This document shows positions 46,803 through 54,846 of a DNA stretch of 64,000 nt, in pieces. Both the position numbers and the translations under genes were made by a program. The notes beneath the pieces were generated by a model that ran no database searches, was not told the DNA's origin, and saw only the letters and a list, made by a program, of their open reading frames with translations. Location of the stretch: assembly GCA_963704505.1 (NCBI GenBank), contig OY969912.1, forward strand, positions 2,294,001-2,358,000. Reading direction: 5' to 3'. Origin of the DNA: VRUE01 sp963704505. GTDB taxonomy: Bacteria > Actinomycetota > Thermoleophilia > Solirubrobacterales > 70-9. How positions within the stretch are numbered: position 1 is the stretch's first letter; each line of letters begins with the position of its first letter.

Positions 46803-46937
46803 TCCGATCGGACATTCCCCACATCTTCCAGGCCCTGAACTGCTCGACCTGCTGGAGTTGGCACCTGTTCCGGACCTCTCGGTCCGACGTGGTTGCCGGG
46901 GCTTCACTGGGCCAGTCCCTCCACCCCTCTAGATGTG
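46766..46937 (-). promoter_or_regulatory. SAM-I (S-box) riboswitch with expression platform
   Basis: The minus-strand aptamer (46937-46820) starts and ends with P1 strands CACATCT and AGATGTG. It contains GAGGGACTGGCCC, GAAGCCCCGGCAACC and, after a variable P3 arm (CGGACCGAGAGGTCCGG), AGGTGCCAACTCCAGCAG, which are the S-box core blocks. The platform is an intrinsic terminator (CCTCTGCC/GGCGGAGG plus TTTTTCTGTTTT) 17 nt before thrC. High SAM should therefore stop transcription. Confidence 0.93.
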
Positions 46938-46954
46938 GCGCTTATGTGCAGGGG

Positions 46955-46960
46955 ATCCTA
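46955..46960 (-). promoter_or_regulatory. Possible -10 element for the SAM-riboswitch operon
   Basis: TAGGAT on the minus strand lies 18 nt before the first base of the aptamer. No convincing -35 hexamer is seen. Confidence 0.35.
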
Positions 46961-47053
46961 CCAGGGGCGAATTCCTTCAGTTTCGGCACCCGCCTGCGTT
47001 TAACCTAAGGCTGCCGATGCCCGACGAGACCGACACACAGATGAGCGCGAGCG

Positions 47054-48064
47054 ATGCCGAACCTGCCGAAGCCAAGGCTGCGCCGTCTTTCGGGACGCCG
47101 CGGCGAGCTCATCCACTCGGCTCAACAGGCTGAGCCGCAGAAGCCCGACGTCGAGCAGATCGACGCCGCCGGCCTCCGCTGGGTGAACATCGAGCATCCC
47201 GGTGCCCTGGAGCGCGCCTGGCTCGAGGAGAACTTCGACTTCCACGCGCTCGACCTCGAGGACGTGCTCTCGCGCAACCAGCGGCCGAAGATCGACGTCT
47301 ACGACGACTACCTCTTCATCGTCCTCCACTTCCCCGTCTTCGACCGCGCCGCCGGTCGCCTGGGCACCGGCGAGCTCGACGTCTTCGTCGGCCCCGGCTA
47401 CCTCGTCACGATCCCGAACCAGCCGTTGCAGCCGGTCGAGTACCTGTTCGAGCGCTGCCGGGCGAAAGAGGAGATGCGCGACCAGCTCTTCACCCGCGGC
47501 TCGGGATACCTGCTCTACCGCCTGGTCGACGACAGCTTCGACTACTGCTTCCCGATGCTGCGCAAGATCGGCAACAAACTCGACGCGCTCGAGGACGACA
47601 TCTTCGAGGGCCGCTCGGAGGAAGTCGTGCGTGACATCTCCAACGTCAAGCAGGAGATCATCAACTTCCGCAAAGTCATCCGCCCGCAGCGCCCCGTCCT
47701 CCAGGAACTCGAGAAAGTCAAGCAGCGCTACCTGGCGCCCGACCTCGACCTCGAGATCTACTTCGACGACATCGTCGACGCCCACGAGCGGATCTGGGAC
47801 ATGCTCGAGAACTACAAGGAGGTGGTCGAGGCGCTCGCAGAGACCAACGAGTCGGTGATCTCCCACCGTGTCAACGACATCCTGCGCGTGCTGACCTCGA
47901 TCAGCGTCATCGTCCTCCCCCTCACCCTGATCGCCAGCATCTGGGGCATGAACTCCCACGTGCCGGGCGAGCAGAGCACCACCGGGTTCTGGATCGTGAT
48001 CGGCTGCATGGCCGCGATCCTGATCGCGATGGTCGCCTACTTCCGCCGCCGCGGCTGGCTCTGA
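47054..48064 (+). CDS. CorA family magnesium/cobalt transporter
   Basis: A 336-residue CorA-type channel: large N-terminal cytoplasmic domain with LEDVLSRNQRPKIDVYDDYL, a long stalk helix, then two C-terminal membrane helices (about 277-297 and 308-328) with the selectivity motif GMN in IWGMNSHVP. Homopentamer in the membrane by family. It starts divergently from the SAM-riboswitch operon. Confidence 0.92.
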   Translation: MPNLPKPRLRRLSGRRGELIHSAQQAEPQKPDVEQIDAAGLRWVNIEHPGALERAWLEENFDFHALDLEDVLSRNQRPKIDVYDDYLFIVLHFPVFDRAAGRLGTGELDVFVGPGYLVTIPNQPLQPVEYLFERCRAKEEMRDQLFTRGSGYLLYRLVDDSFDYCFPMLRKIGNKLDALEDDIFEGRSEEVVRDISNVKQEIINFRKVIRPQRPVLQELEKVKQRYLAPDLDLEIYFDDIVDAHERIWDMLENYKEVVEALAETNESVISHRVNDILRVLTSISVIVLPLTLIASIWGMNSHVPGEQSTTGFWIVIGCMAAILIAMVAYFRRRGWL

Positions 48065-48160
48065 GCCGACCTAGGTACTAGAAAAGTCGCGGTCGGAAAA
48101 AGGTCCCATTGCGGACCGATCTGCCCCCCACCTAATGGTTTGTGCGCCTACTGTCGCTGC
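48065..48160. other. Intergenic region after corA
   Basis: This 96-nt gap holds two small inverted repeats, CCGACC/GGTCGG (48066-48096) and GGTCC/GGACC (48102-48116), without T tracts. TACTGT at 48149-48154, 6 nt before the next ATG, could be a -10 for a leaderless mRNA. Confidence 0.35.
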
Positions 48161-48628
48161 ATGGCTCGCTCCTGGAAGAACCTCGCTGTCGTGGTCGCCT
48201 GTCTTGCGGTCCTCGCCGGCGGCACGGCTCTCGCGGTTGCAGCCAAAGGCGGCGACACGAAAGGGAACGCGGCGACCACCCAGTACACCGGTGGGACGGG
48301 CTGCTCGCACGGCTACTGGAAGAACCACTCGAAATCTTGGCCCGCGACCGGCTACTCGCTCACCGACAACTTCGACGCGGTCTTCGGCATCACCCACTAC
48401 GGGACGCTGACCCTCGACCAGGCGCTGAACCTCAACGGCGGCGGCTTCAACGCCCTGGCCCGCGAGGCGACGGCGGCACTGCTCAACTCGAAAACGTCGA
48501 CGATCAACTTCAAATACTCGAACGCGCAGGTGATCAAATTGGTCCAGGACTCCGTAGCGGCGAACGATCCCGAGCCGACCAAGGATGCGCTCGAGTCCGG
48601 CAACACCTCCGGCTGCAAACTGAGCTGA
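48161..48628 (+). CDS. Small secreted protein with GYWKNH motif
   Basis: A 155-residue exported protein with a signal peptide (about 1-28). The mature N-terminus contains GNAATTQYTGG, which recurs in the LPFTG protein at 54394. It then carries GCSHGYWKNHSKSWP, a short Cys/Trp/His motif found in several bacterial extracellular proteins. One further Cys near the C-terminus (SGCKLS) could pair with it. Function unknown. ATG at 48161. Confidence 0.7.
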   Translation: MARSWKNLAVVVACLAVLAGGTALAVAAKGGDTKGNAATTQYTGGTGCSHGYWKNHSKSWPATGYSLTDNFDAVFGITHYGTLTLDQALNLNGGGFNALAREATAALLNSKTSTINFKYSNAQVIKLVQDSVAANDPEPTKDALESGNTSGCKLS

Positions 48629-48631
48629 CCC

Positions 48632-48648
48632 GCCGACCTTAGGTCGGC
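48632..48648 (+). terminator. Hairpin after the GYWKNH gene
   Basis: GCCGACC-TTA-GGTCGGC is a perfect 7-bp stem 4 nt past the stop codon. The following ACCGTCTCTTCC is only weakly T-rich, so termination is plausible but not certain. Confidence 0.5.
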
Positions 48649-48675
48649 ACCGTCTCTTCCGAGCCGCTCGTCGCC

Positions 48676-48681
48676 TAGCAT
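48676..48681 (+). promoter_or_regulatory. Possible -10 element for the HIT-manB operon
   Basis: TAGCAT lies 9 nt before the GTG at 48691, and no Shine-Dalgarno sequence is present. This fits a leaderless transcript. Confidence 0.4.
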
Positions 48682-48690
48682 GCCGACGAC

Positions 48691-49179
48691 GTGGCCAATT
48701 TCCGAATCTGGGCGCCCGATCGCTTCAAGTACGTGAAGGACGCGTCCAAGGACAACGAGGAGGAGTGCGTCTTCTGCGCCAAGCAGGCGGAGGATGACGA
48801 CGAGGCGAACCTGATCGTCCACCGCGGCGAGCGCAGCTTCGTGATCCTCAACCTCTACCCGTACACGAACGGCCACCTGATGGTCACTCCTTACGAGCAC
48901 ATCGCCCGCCTCCAGGACATCGAGCCGGAGACGACGGCGGAGATGATGGCGCTCGCGCAGACGGCGATGGCGCGGCTCGAGCAGGTCTATGAGCCCCACG
49001 GCTTCAATGTCGGCCTCAACCAGGGCCGGGTCGCCGGCGCCGGGGTCGAGCACCACATCCACCTCCACATCGTCCCGCGCTGGGGCGGCGACACCAACTT
49101 CATGCCGGTGATCGCCGACACCAAGGTGATGCCCCAGACCCTTCAACAGAGCTACGAGGCACTCAAGGAGGCATTTTGA
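48691..49179 (+). CDS. HIT family nucleotide hydrolase/phosphorylase
   Basis: A 162-residue histidine-triad protein with HHIHLHIVPRW at the active site and the N-terminal CVFCAK Cys pair. It resembles actinobacterial Ap4A phosphorylase-like proteins, acting on dinucleoside polyphosphates or nucleoside phosphoramidates. GTG start. The next gene overlaps it by 4 nt. Confidence 0.87.
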   Translation: MANFRIWAPDRFKYVKDASKDNEEECVFCAKQAEDDDEANLIVHRGERSFVILNLYPYTNGHLMVTPYEHIARLQDIEPETTAEMMALAQTAMARLEQVYEPHGFNVGLNQGRVAGAGVEHHIHLHIVPRWGGDTNFMPVIADTKVMPQTLQQSYEALKEAF

Positions 49180-50561
49180 GCGAGCGACCCCTCTCCCCTC
49201 CCTCGATCTTCAAGGCCTACGACATTCGCGGTCTCTACGGGTCGGAGATGGACGAGACGACCGCGAACGCGATCGGCCGTGCATTTGCCCGGGTCCTCGG
49301 CCGCCTGCGCGGCAAGGAGCCGGGTGACCTCAGGATCGGCCTCGGCCGCGATATGCGGCTCACCGCGCCGGCGATGGCGGCCGCGGTGCGGGACGGGCTC
49401 CTCTCCGAAGGCGTGGCGGTCCTCGACGCCGGCATGGTCGCTACCGAGATGCTCTACCACCTGGTCGGCTCCCGTGAGCTCGACGGCGGCGCGATGGTGA
49501 CCGCCTCGCACAACCCGAAGGCCTACACCGGGATCAAGCTGGTCCGCGAGGGAGCGCTGCCGCTCTCCGGCGACGCCGGGATCGGCGACGTCCAGGCGGA
49601 GATCGAGCGACTCGGCGCGGACTCGGGGCCGGGCGGTGGCTCGGTCGAGGACGTCGACATCTGGGATGAATACCACCAGCACGCCCTTTCCTTCATCGAT
49701 CCGTCCGCGATCAAACCGATGAAGGTGGTGGTCGACGGGGGCAACGGCATGGGCGGCCCGATGGCCGGGCCGGTCCTGACCGGGCTGGGCCTCGAACTCG
49801 ACGAGATGTACTTCAAGCCCGATGGCGAGTTCCCAGACCACGAACCGAATCCACTCCTCGAGGAGAACCGGCGGCTGATCATCGACCGCGTCCGCGGGAC
49901 GGGCGCAGACCTCGGGATCGCCTGGGACGGCGACGCCGACCGCTGCTTCTTCATCGACGGCACCGGTGAGTTCTGCGACGGGGACTTCATTTGCGCCCTG
50001 CTGGCGCGGGCGGCGCTTGCCAAGGACCCGGGCGGGATGATCCTCTACGACCCCCGCTCGAGCCGGGCAGTGCCCGACCTGGTAGCCGCCGAGGGTGGCC
50101 GTTCGGCCCTCTCACGGGTGGGCCATGCCTTCTTCAAGGCAAGGATGCGCGAGGAGCAGGCGGTCTTCGGCGGCGAGGTCTCCGGCCACTACTACTTCCG
50201 TGACTTCTGGAATGCCGACTCGGGGACGATCCCGGCGCTGCTGGTGCTCGAGCTGCTCTCGGTCGACGGCCGCACCCTGGCCGAGCTGATGGCCGACTTC
50301 CGTTCGCGCTACTTCATCTCCGGCGAGATCAACTCCGAGGTCGACGACCAGGAGGCGAAGATGGAGGAGATCCTCGCGCGCTACGGCGAGGGCGCCGAGG
50401 TGACCCGGCTCGACGGCATCTCGATCGACCACCCCGACTGGCACTTCAACGTCAGGCCCTCCAACACCGAGCCACTGCTCAGACTCAACCTCGAGTCGCT
50501 GATCTCCCGCGAGGACATGGAGGCAAAACGCGACGAGGTCCTCGGGCTGATCAGAGCGTGA
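49176..50561 (+). CDS. Phosphomannomutase/phosphoglucomutase
   Basis: A 461-residue alpha-D-phosphohexomutase with FKAYDIRGLYG, catalytic phosphoserine in GGAMVTASHNPKAYTGIK, the metal loop WDGDADRCFF, sugar-binding GEVSGHYYFRD and the phosphate-binding RPSNTEPLLRLN. It supplies mannose-1-P or glucose-1-P for polysaccharide and glycolipid synthesis. TTG start (TTGA overlap with the HIT stop) with a strong AAGGAGG 6 nt upstream. Confidence 0.93.
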   Translation: MSERPLSPPSIFKAYDIRGLYGSEMDETTANAIGRAFARVLGRLRGKEPGDLRIGLGRDMRLTAPAMAAAVRDGLLSEGVAVLDAGMVATEMLYHLVGSRELDGGAMVTASHNPKAYTGIKLVREGALPLSGDAGIGDVQAEIERLGADSGPGGGSVEDVDIWDEYHQHALSFIDPSAIKPMKVVVDGGNGMGGPMAGPVLTGLGLELDEMYFKPDGEFPDHEPNPLLEENRRLIIDRVRGTGADLGIAWDGDADRCFFIDGTGEFCDGDFICALLARAALAKDPGGMILYDPRSSRAVPDLVAAEGGRSALSRVGHAFFKARMREEQAVFGGEVSGHYYFRDFWNADSGTIPALLVLELLSVDGRTLAELMADFRSRYFISGEINSEVDDQEAKMEEILARYGEGAEVTRLDGISIDHPDWHFNVRPSNTEPLLRLNLESLISREDMEAKRDEVLGLIRA

Positions 50562-51562
50562 CCCTGACCCCTGAGCAGGCCCTCGAGCAGGCGGCGCTCG
50601 CCGGCGTCCACTGCCTCCCGATCCCCACTCCGTTCGCCGTCGGCAGGGTCAACTGCTACCTGATCGAGGATCAGCCCCTGACCCTCATCGATCCCGGGCC
50701 CAATTCCGGCAAGGCCCTCGACGAGCTCCAGACCCAGCTCCGCGAGCGCGGCCACTCGATCGACGACATCGAGCTGATCATCGTCACCCACCAGCACATC
50801 GACCACCTCGGCCTGGTCGAGATCGTCGCCGGGCACTCGGGCGCCGACGTCGCGGCGATCGGGGTCGCCGCCCGGCGATTCGCCAACTTCGACGAGGACG
50901 CCGACGCCGACGACCGCTTCGCGGTCGAGCTGATGCTGCGCAGTGGAATCCCCGAGGAAACCGCGCAGGCCCTGCAGAGCGTCTCGCGAAGCTTCCGCAG
51001 CTGGGGCTCGGAGTTCGAGGTGACCCGGCCCCTCGACGACGGCGAGGAGATCGCCTTCGGCGACCGCACGCTTCAAGCCCTCCACCGCCCCGGCCACAGT
51101 CCGTCCGACACTGTCTTCTGGGACGCCGAGCGACGAATCCTGATCGCCGCCGACCACCTGCTCTCCCACATTTCCTCCAACCCCCTGGTCGCCCGCCCGC
51201 TCGACGGCTCCGACAAGCGCACCCAAGCGCTCGTCACCTACCTCGACTCGCTTCGCAAGACGCGTGAAATGCCGGCCGAGTTCGTCCTCGGCGGGCACGG
51301 TGAGCCGGTCGTCGACCACGTGGCGCTGATCGACCAGCGGATCGCCAAGCACGATCAGCGCAAGGAGAAGATCTTCGGCCTGATCGAGGAGCGCCCTCGC
51401 ACCGGCCACGAGATCGCCCAGGCGATCTGGGGCAACGTCGCCGTGACCCAGGCATACCTGACCCTCTCAGAGGTGATCGGGCATGCCGACCTGCTCGTCA
51501 ACGAAGGCCGGGTGCGCGAAGTGGCCGACGGTGACGTGCTCCACTACGAGACGATCGCTTAG
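50558..51562 (+). CDS. MBL-fold metallo-hydrolase
   Basis: A 334-residue metallo-beta-lactamase-fold protein. It has LIDPGPNSG, zinc motif THQHIDHLG, HRPGHSPSD and GGHGEPV, plus a C-terminal winged-helix-like region as in LACTB2-type hydrolases. The substrate is unknown. GTG overlaps the mutase stop (GTGA). Its stop overlaps the stop of the opposite-strand glycosyltransferase by 4 nt. Confidence 0.88.
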   Translation: MTLTPEQALEQAALAGVHCLPIPTPFAVGRVNCYLIEDQPLTLIDPGPNSGKALDELQTQLRERGHSIDDIELIIVTHQHIDHLGLVEIVAGHSGADVAAIGVAARRFANFDEDADADDRFAVELMLRSGIPEETAQALQSVSRSFRSWGSEFEVTRPLDDGEEIAFGDRTLQALHRPGHSPSDTVFWDAERRILIAADHLLSHISSNPLVARPLDGSDKRTQALVTYLDSLRKTREMPAEFVLGGHGEPVVDHVALIDQRIAKHDQRKEKIFGLIEERPRTGHEIAQAIWGNVAVTQAYLTLSEVIGHADLLVNEGRVREVADGDVLHYETIA

Positions 51563-52236
51563 CGGCGAAGTCGTTTGAGCCGTCGCGCCTGCCGTCGCGC
51601 GAACGCCCGGGCGGACCAACGCTCCTCGGCCACCCAGCTGCGGGCCCAGTGGTGGGCGCCGTACGCGCCGGGGAACGGCCCGTCACGCAGGTCCGGGCGG
51701 TCCCAGGGGTAGGGAAAGAACAGCTCGGGCTCGATTATCGCCACGCCCTCGAGCAACTCCGGTCGGGCCCTCAGCACGCCGGTAAGGAACTGCGGCCCGG
51801 TCGCCTCGTTGGACGGCCCGCCACGATGGGCTGCGGCAGAAGCGGGCAACGCCTCGATGATGGCGTCGAGCATCGGGTGTCCTTTCACGGCGCCGAAGAT
51901 CGCGCTGGCGAAGTTGACGGAGTCCTCGCGGACCAGAAACGCGTCGGCTCCCTCGAACAGCGGAGCGATCGGCTTCAAGCACTCGAAATCGGTGTCGAGG
52001 TAGACGCCGCCGTGCCGTTGGACCACCTCGTATCGGACGAAATCCGATTTCTGCGAGAAGTTCGGCGAGCGGTCGAACTCAGCTTGGTTCTGGAGGGTCG
52101 GGAGATCGGCGTCGGTCCATAGGCGGTCGGTCCAGCCGGGGTTGAGCCGAACCCAGGACTCCCCGTAGGCCTCTTCCGCGGGGGGAATCGGGCGGTCGCC
52201 CATCCAGATGCGGTGAAATGTTTTCGGAATCGTCAT
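51559..52236 (-). CDS. Glycosyltransferase with DXD motif (Gly_transf_sug type)
   Basis: A 225-residue enzyme with N-terminal IPKTFHRIWMGDRPIP, then KSDFVRYEVVQRHGGVYLDTDF containing the DxD donor/metal site (written in parts: KSDFVRYEVVQRHGG and VYLDTDF). This fits the OCH1/capsular-polysaccharide sugar-transferase group. The C-terminus is strongly basic (RRQARRLKRLRR), perhaps for membrane contact. ATG start. Likely a polysaccharide or glycolipid transferase; substrate unknown. Confidence 0.82.
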   Translation of the reverse strand: MTIPKTFHRIWMGDRPIPPAEEAYGESWVRLNPGWTDRLWTDADLPTLQNQAEFDRSPNFSQKSDFVRYEVVQRHGGVYLDTDFECLKPIAPLFEGADAFLVREDSVNFASAIFGAVKGHPMLDAIIEALPASAAAHRGGPSNEATGPQFLTGVLRARPELLEGVAIIEPELFFPYPWDRPDLRDGPFPGAYGAHHWARSWVAEERWSARAFARRQARRLKRLRR

Positions 52237-52334
52237 TTGGGAGCACCCGCTCGAGTCGAGGATCCCAGGTCTGACGGAGTCACGAGAAGTCGACGGGGCT
52301 GAACCTCATACGCTGCACGAATGCTGCCTCCACG

Positions 52335-53336
52335 ATGCCACCGAGCGCAGGGAATCAGATGCCGCTGATGGGACCGCGAAAAGCCCGAGGGCGCGGGAAG
52401 AAGCGGATGCTGATCATCGTCAACCCTTACGCGACGACGGTCTCCGATCGGCTCAAGAACCTCGTCGTCTACGCGCTGCAGGGTCGCTTCGAGGTCGAGA
52501 CCGTCGCAACCGAGGCGCAGAACCACGCGACCGAGATCGGCCGCGAGGTCCGCGACCACGGCTACGACGTGGTCGTCGCCTTCGGCGGCGACGGGACCCT
52601 GAACGAGGTCGCAAACGGCCTGGCCGGGACCGACGTCCCTGTCTCGGTACTGCCGGGCGGCTCGACCAACGTCGTCTGCCGCACTCTGGGAATCCCCAAC
52701 GACGTCGTCGACGCGACCGAGCACCTGCTTTCGCTGGCGGACGACTGGGCACCCAGGAAAATCGATCTCGGGCGCGCCGATGAGCGCCACTTCGTCTTCT
52801 CCTGCGGGGTCGGCATCGACGCCACCGTGGTCAAGCGGGTCGACGCACACCCGAAGCTGAAGTCCCGCGCCGGCCCCTACTACTACACCTGGGCGGCGAT
52901 CTCGAGCTTCTACCGCAACTACCTGCGTAACCCCGTGCGTCTGCGGGTGGAGACCGATGCCGGGGACCCGGTCGACGGGGTCACGGCGCTGGCCCAGAAC
53001 TCCGATCCCTTCACGTACTTCGCCAGCCGCCCGATCCGGGTCTGCGAGGGCGTCGCCATCGACGACGGAACCCTCTCGCTGGGGGTCCTCGAACGGGCCA
53101 CCCAGCGCGACATGCCGACCCTGATCCCCAGGCTCTTCAGCGAGACGAAACCTGGAGCGCGCCACCGGAGGATCGAGCACTTCGACGACGTCACCCAGGC
53201 CAGCGTCACCTCCACCTCGCTCGACGACGACGGCACCCCCCGACCATTCCCTGTCCAGGTCGACGGTGACTACATCGGCGAGTCGACCCGGCTCGAGCTG
53301 AGAGCTGAGCCGGGTGCTCTGACGATCGTCGCCTGA
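52335..53336 (+). CDS. Diacylglycerol kinase-like lipid kinase
   Basis: A 333-residue protein of the DAGK/YegS/sphingosine kinase family: LIIVNPYATTVS, VVAFGGDGTLNEVANGL, PGGSTNVVCRTLG and a C-terminal beta domain ending with VQVDGDYIGES. It phosphorylates diacylglycerol or a related lipid. ATG at 52335 is used; an in-frame ATG at 52359 has a better ribosome binding site (AGGGA) and may be the true start. Confidence 0.88.
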   Translation: MPPSAGNQMPLMGPRKARGRGKKRMLIIVNPYATTVSDRLKNLVVYALQGRFEVETVATEAQNHATEIGREVRDHGYDVVVAFGGDGTLNEVANGLAGTDVPVSVLPGGSTNVVCRTLGIPNDVVDATEHLLSLADDWAPRKIDLGRADERHFVFSCGVGIDATVVKRVDAHPKLKSRAGPYYYTWAAISSFYRNYLRNPVRLRVETDAGDPVDGVTALAQNSDPFTYFASRPIRVCEGVAIDDGTLSLGVLERATQRDMPTLIPRLFSETKPGARHRRIEHFDDVTQASVTSTSLDDDGTPRPFPVQVDGDYIGESTRLELRAEPGALTIVA

Positions 53337-53355
53337 GGCGAGGACGGTCGCCGCG

Positions 53356-54267
53356 TTAAGCGGCGATCGCCTCTACAGCGACGCTGCTGGTCGAAGTCGG
53401 GACGGTGCAGCCCATCTTCTTGGCTTCTTCCGCCTTCTTCTTCGACGAGGCTGACTTGGTATCGGCTTCGCCTTCCTTCTTCTTCGCTTCTTCGCAAAGC
53501 TTCTTGGCTTCCACGTTCAGCGTTTTCGCTTCGGCGTTCAGTTTGTCGGCCGCTTCCCTGAGGAGTTTGGCTTCTTTCATCAGGTTTTTGTAGGAAGTCG
53601 AAGAGGTCGAGTATTTTTTGGCCGATTTTTCCTTGCCGGCGGCCTGCGCGTCCTTGTAGTCGGCCGAGTCTTCCTTGTCGTCGGCGGCGTTTTCCTTGCT
53701 CTTCGCCAGGTTGCGCTTGCCGGAGGCGTCGGAATCGAGTGCCTTGGCTTCGTCGGACAGCTTCTTGGCTTCTTCGCCGAGCTTCTTGCCGTTGTCCGGG
53801 CACTTCGGCTGGCAGTTGTCGTCTTTGCCCGACGAGCCACCGTAGGTCGAGTAGTGATGCTCACAATCGCTGTCGCAATTGTCGTCGTGACCTGAGGAGC
53901 CACCGTAGGTGGAGTAGTGGTGCTCGCAGTCGTTGTCACAGTCGTCGTCGTAGCCGCCGCCGTAGGAGCCGCCGGTGAGGTCGAAGGAGCTGTAGTGATT
54001 CTTCGGGCATTCCGGCGGGCAGTCTTTCGAGTCGTTGCCGACGAAGACCGAGACCAGCGCGGCACCGGCGGACGTGCCGTCCGCGGCGGTGTAGTGGTGG
54101 TCAGGCGGGCACGGATCGTCCGGGTGGTACTGGTCGTAGCCACCGTTGCCTCCATCGGAGCCGCCGCCGCAGTAGACGGCCAGTGCCGTTCCACCGCCGA
54201 CGAAGGCGACCAGGGCCAGCGCCACGAGGGCGATTTTGCGGAGCGCGGCGAATCCGTGACCATTCAT
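53356..54267 (-). CDS. Secreted Cys-rich repeat and coiled-coil protein
   Basis: A 303-residue exported protein. After a signal peptide (about 1-31) comes a Gly/Tyr/Asp-rich segment, then Cys-rich repeats (two 21-residue units containing CEHHYSTYGGSSG and DDNC, encoded by a 63-bp tandem duplication). A long Lys/Glu/Ala-rich helical region follows (about 155-285) that looks like a coiled coil, and a short Cys/Thr/Ser tail. The 14 or so cysteines suggest disulfides or metal binding. The ATG at 54267 has AGGGTGG upstream. Family unknown. Confidence 0.7.
   Translation of the reverse strand: MNGHGFAALRKIALVALALVAFVGGGTALAVYCGGGSDGGNGGYDQYHPDDPCPPDHHYTAADGTSAGAALVSVFVGNDSKDCPPECPKNHYSSFDLTGGSYGGGYDDDCDNDCEHHYSTYGGSSGHDDNCDSDCEHHYSTYGGSSGKDDNCQPKCPDNGKKLGEEAKKLSDEAKALDSDASGKRNLAKSKENAADDKEDSADYKDAQAAGKEKSAKKYSTSSTSYKNLMKEAKLLREAADKLNAEAKTLNVEAKKLCEEAKKKEGEADTKSASSKKKAEEAKKMGCTVPTSTSSVAVEAIAA
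53818..53943 (-). repeat. 63-bp direct repeat, two copies, inside the Cys-rich gene
   Basis: Two adjacent 63-bp units (53818-53880 and 53881-53943) each encode 21 residues with DDNC, CEHHYSTYGGSSG. They differ at scattered, mostly silent positions, so the duplication is not recent. Confidence 0.8.
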
Positions 54268-54300
54268 GCCGACCACCCTAGGCATAGATAGGCGTCGTTT

Positions 54301-54368
54301 AAACAGGAAAGCCGTCGCAACGGCACGATTTTCCTCCCAGACGAAACTCGCACCGCAACGGTTGCGAG
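54301..54368 (-). terminator. Tandem hairpins downstream of the LPFTG gene
   Basis: On the minus strand CTCGC ... GCGAG followed by TTTCG (54368-54342), then GCCGT-TGCG-ACGGC followed by TTTCCTGTTT (54324-54301). Both have modest T tracts. Together they probably end the O-antigen ligase/LPFTG transcript before the Cys-rich gene. Confidence 0.6.
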
Positions 54369-54393
54369 AGCGACTTTGGAAAGGAGCTCGGCG

Positions 54394-54846
54394 CTAGGCG
54401 GTGCGACGCCGGCCGGAAAGGCGGCGCTGACCGAAGCCGATCGCCACCATCAGGAGGCCGATCGCGGCGAGCACGAGAACGTCGAAGCCGGTGAAGGGAA
54501 GGCCGCTGGAACCGCTTGAGGGACCGGCCGAAGCTGTGGAGATGGGCTCGATTTCGCTGGAGCCGCCAGGTCCGTTGCCGCCGTTGGGATTACCACCACC
54601 ACCGCCGTTTTCATTGGCGGGTTCGTTGCCGTGTTCATTGGGATGGTTGTTGTGGTGCTTGCTTTTGTGTTCCGTTTCGCCTTCAGGCGGCGTGACGGGA
54701 GGCGTCACGGGCGGGGTCGGCGTGTACTGGGTGACCGCGGCGTTGCCGGTGGTCCCGGTCGAGCCTCCGCCGGTCGATGCGAAGGCGAGGGTCGCGCCAA
54801 AGACGAGAATCGCGGTCATTGCGATCCCGATGACCCGCGCGATCAT
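54394..54846 (-). CDS. Cell-wall-anchored surface protein with LPFTG sorting signal
   Basis: A 150-residue protein: signal peptide (about 1-24), mature start with TGNAAVTQYTPTPP, a low-complexity Pro/Thr then His/Asn/Gly stretch, and a C-terminal sortase signal of LPFTG, a hydrophobic helix and RRLSGRRRTA. It should be attached to peptidoglycan by a class of sortase encoded elsewhere. ATG overlaps the stop of the O-antigen ligase gene (ATGA). Confidence 0.8.
   Translation of the reverse strand: MIARVIGIAMTAILVFGATLAFASTGGGSTGTTGNAAVTQYTPTPPVTPPVTPPEGETEHKSKHHNNHPNEHGNEPANENGGGGGNPNGGNGPGGSSEIEPISTASAGPSSGSSGLPFTGFDVLVLAAIGLLMVAIGFGQRRLSGRRRTA

Noticed and set aside
53818..53943. CRISPR-like repeat array
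   Set aside because: Two in-frame, directly adjacent 63-bp units inside a coding sequence with no spacers.
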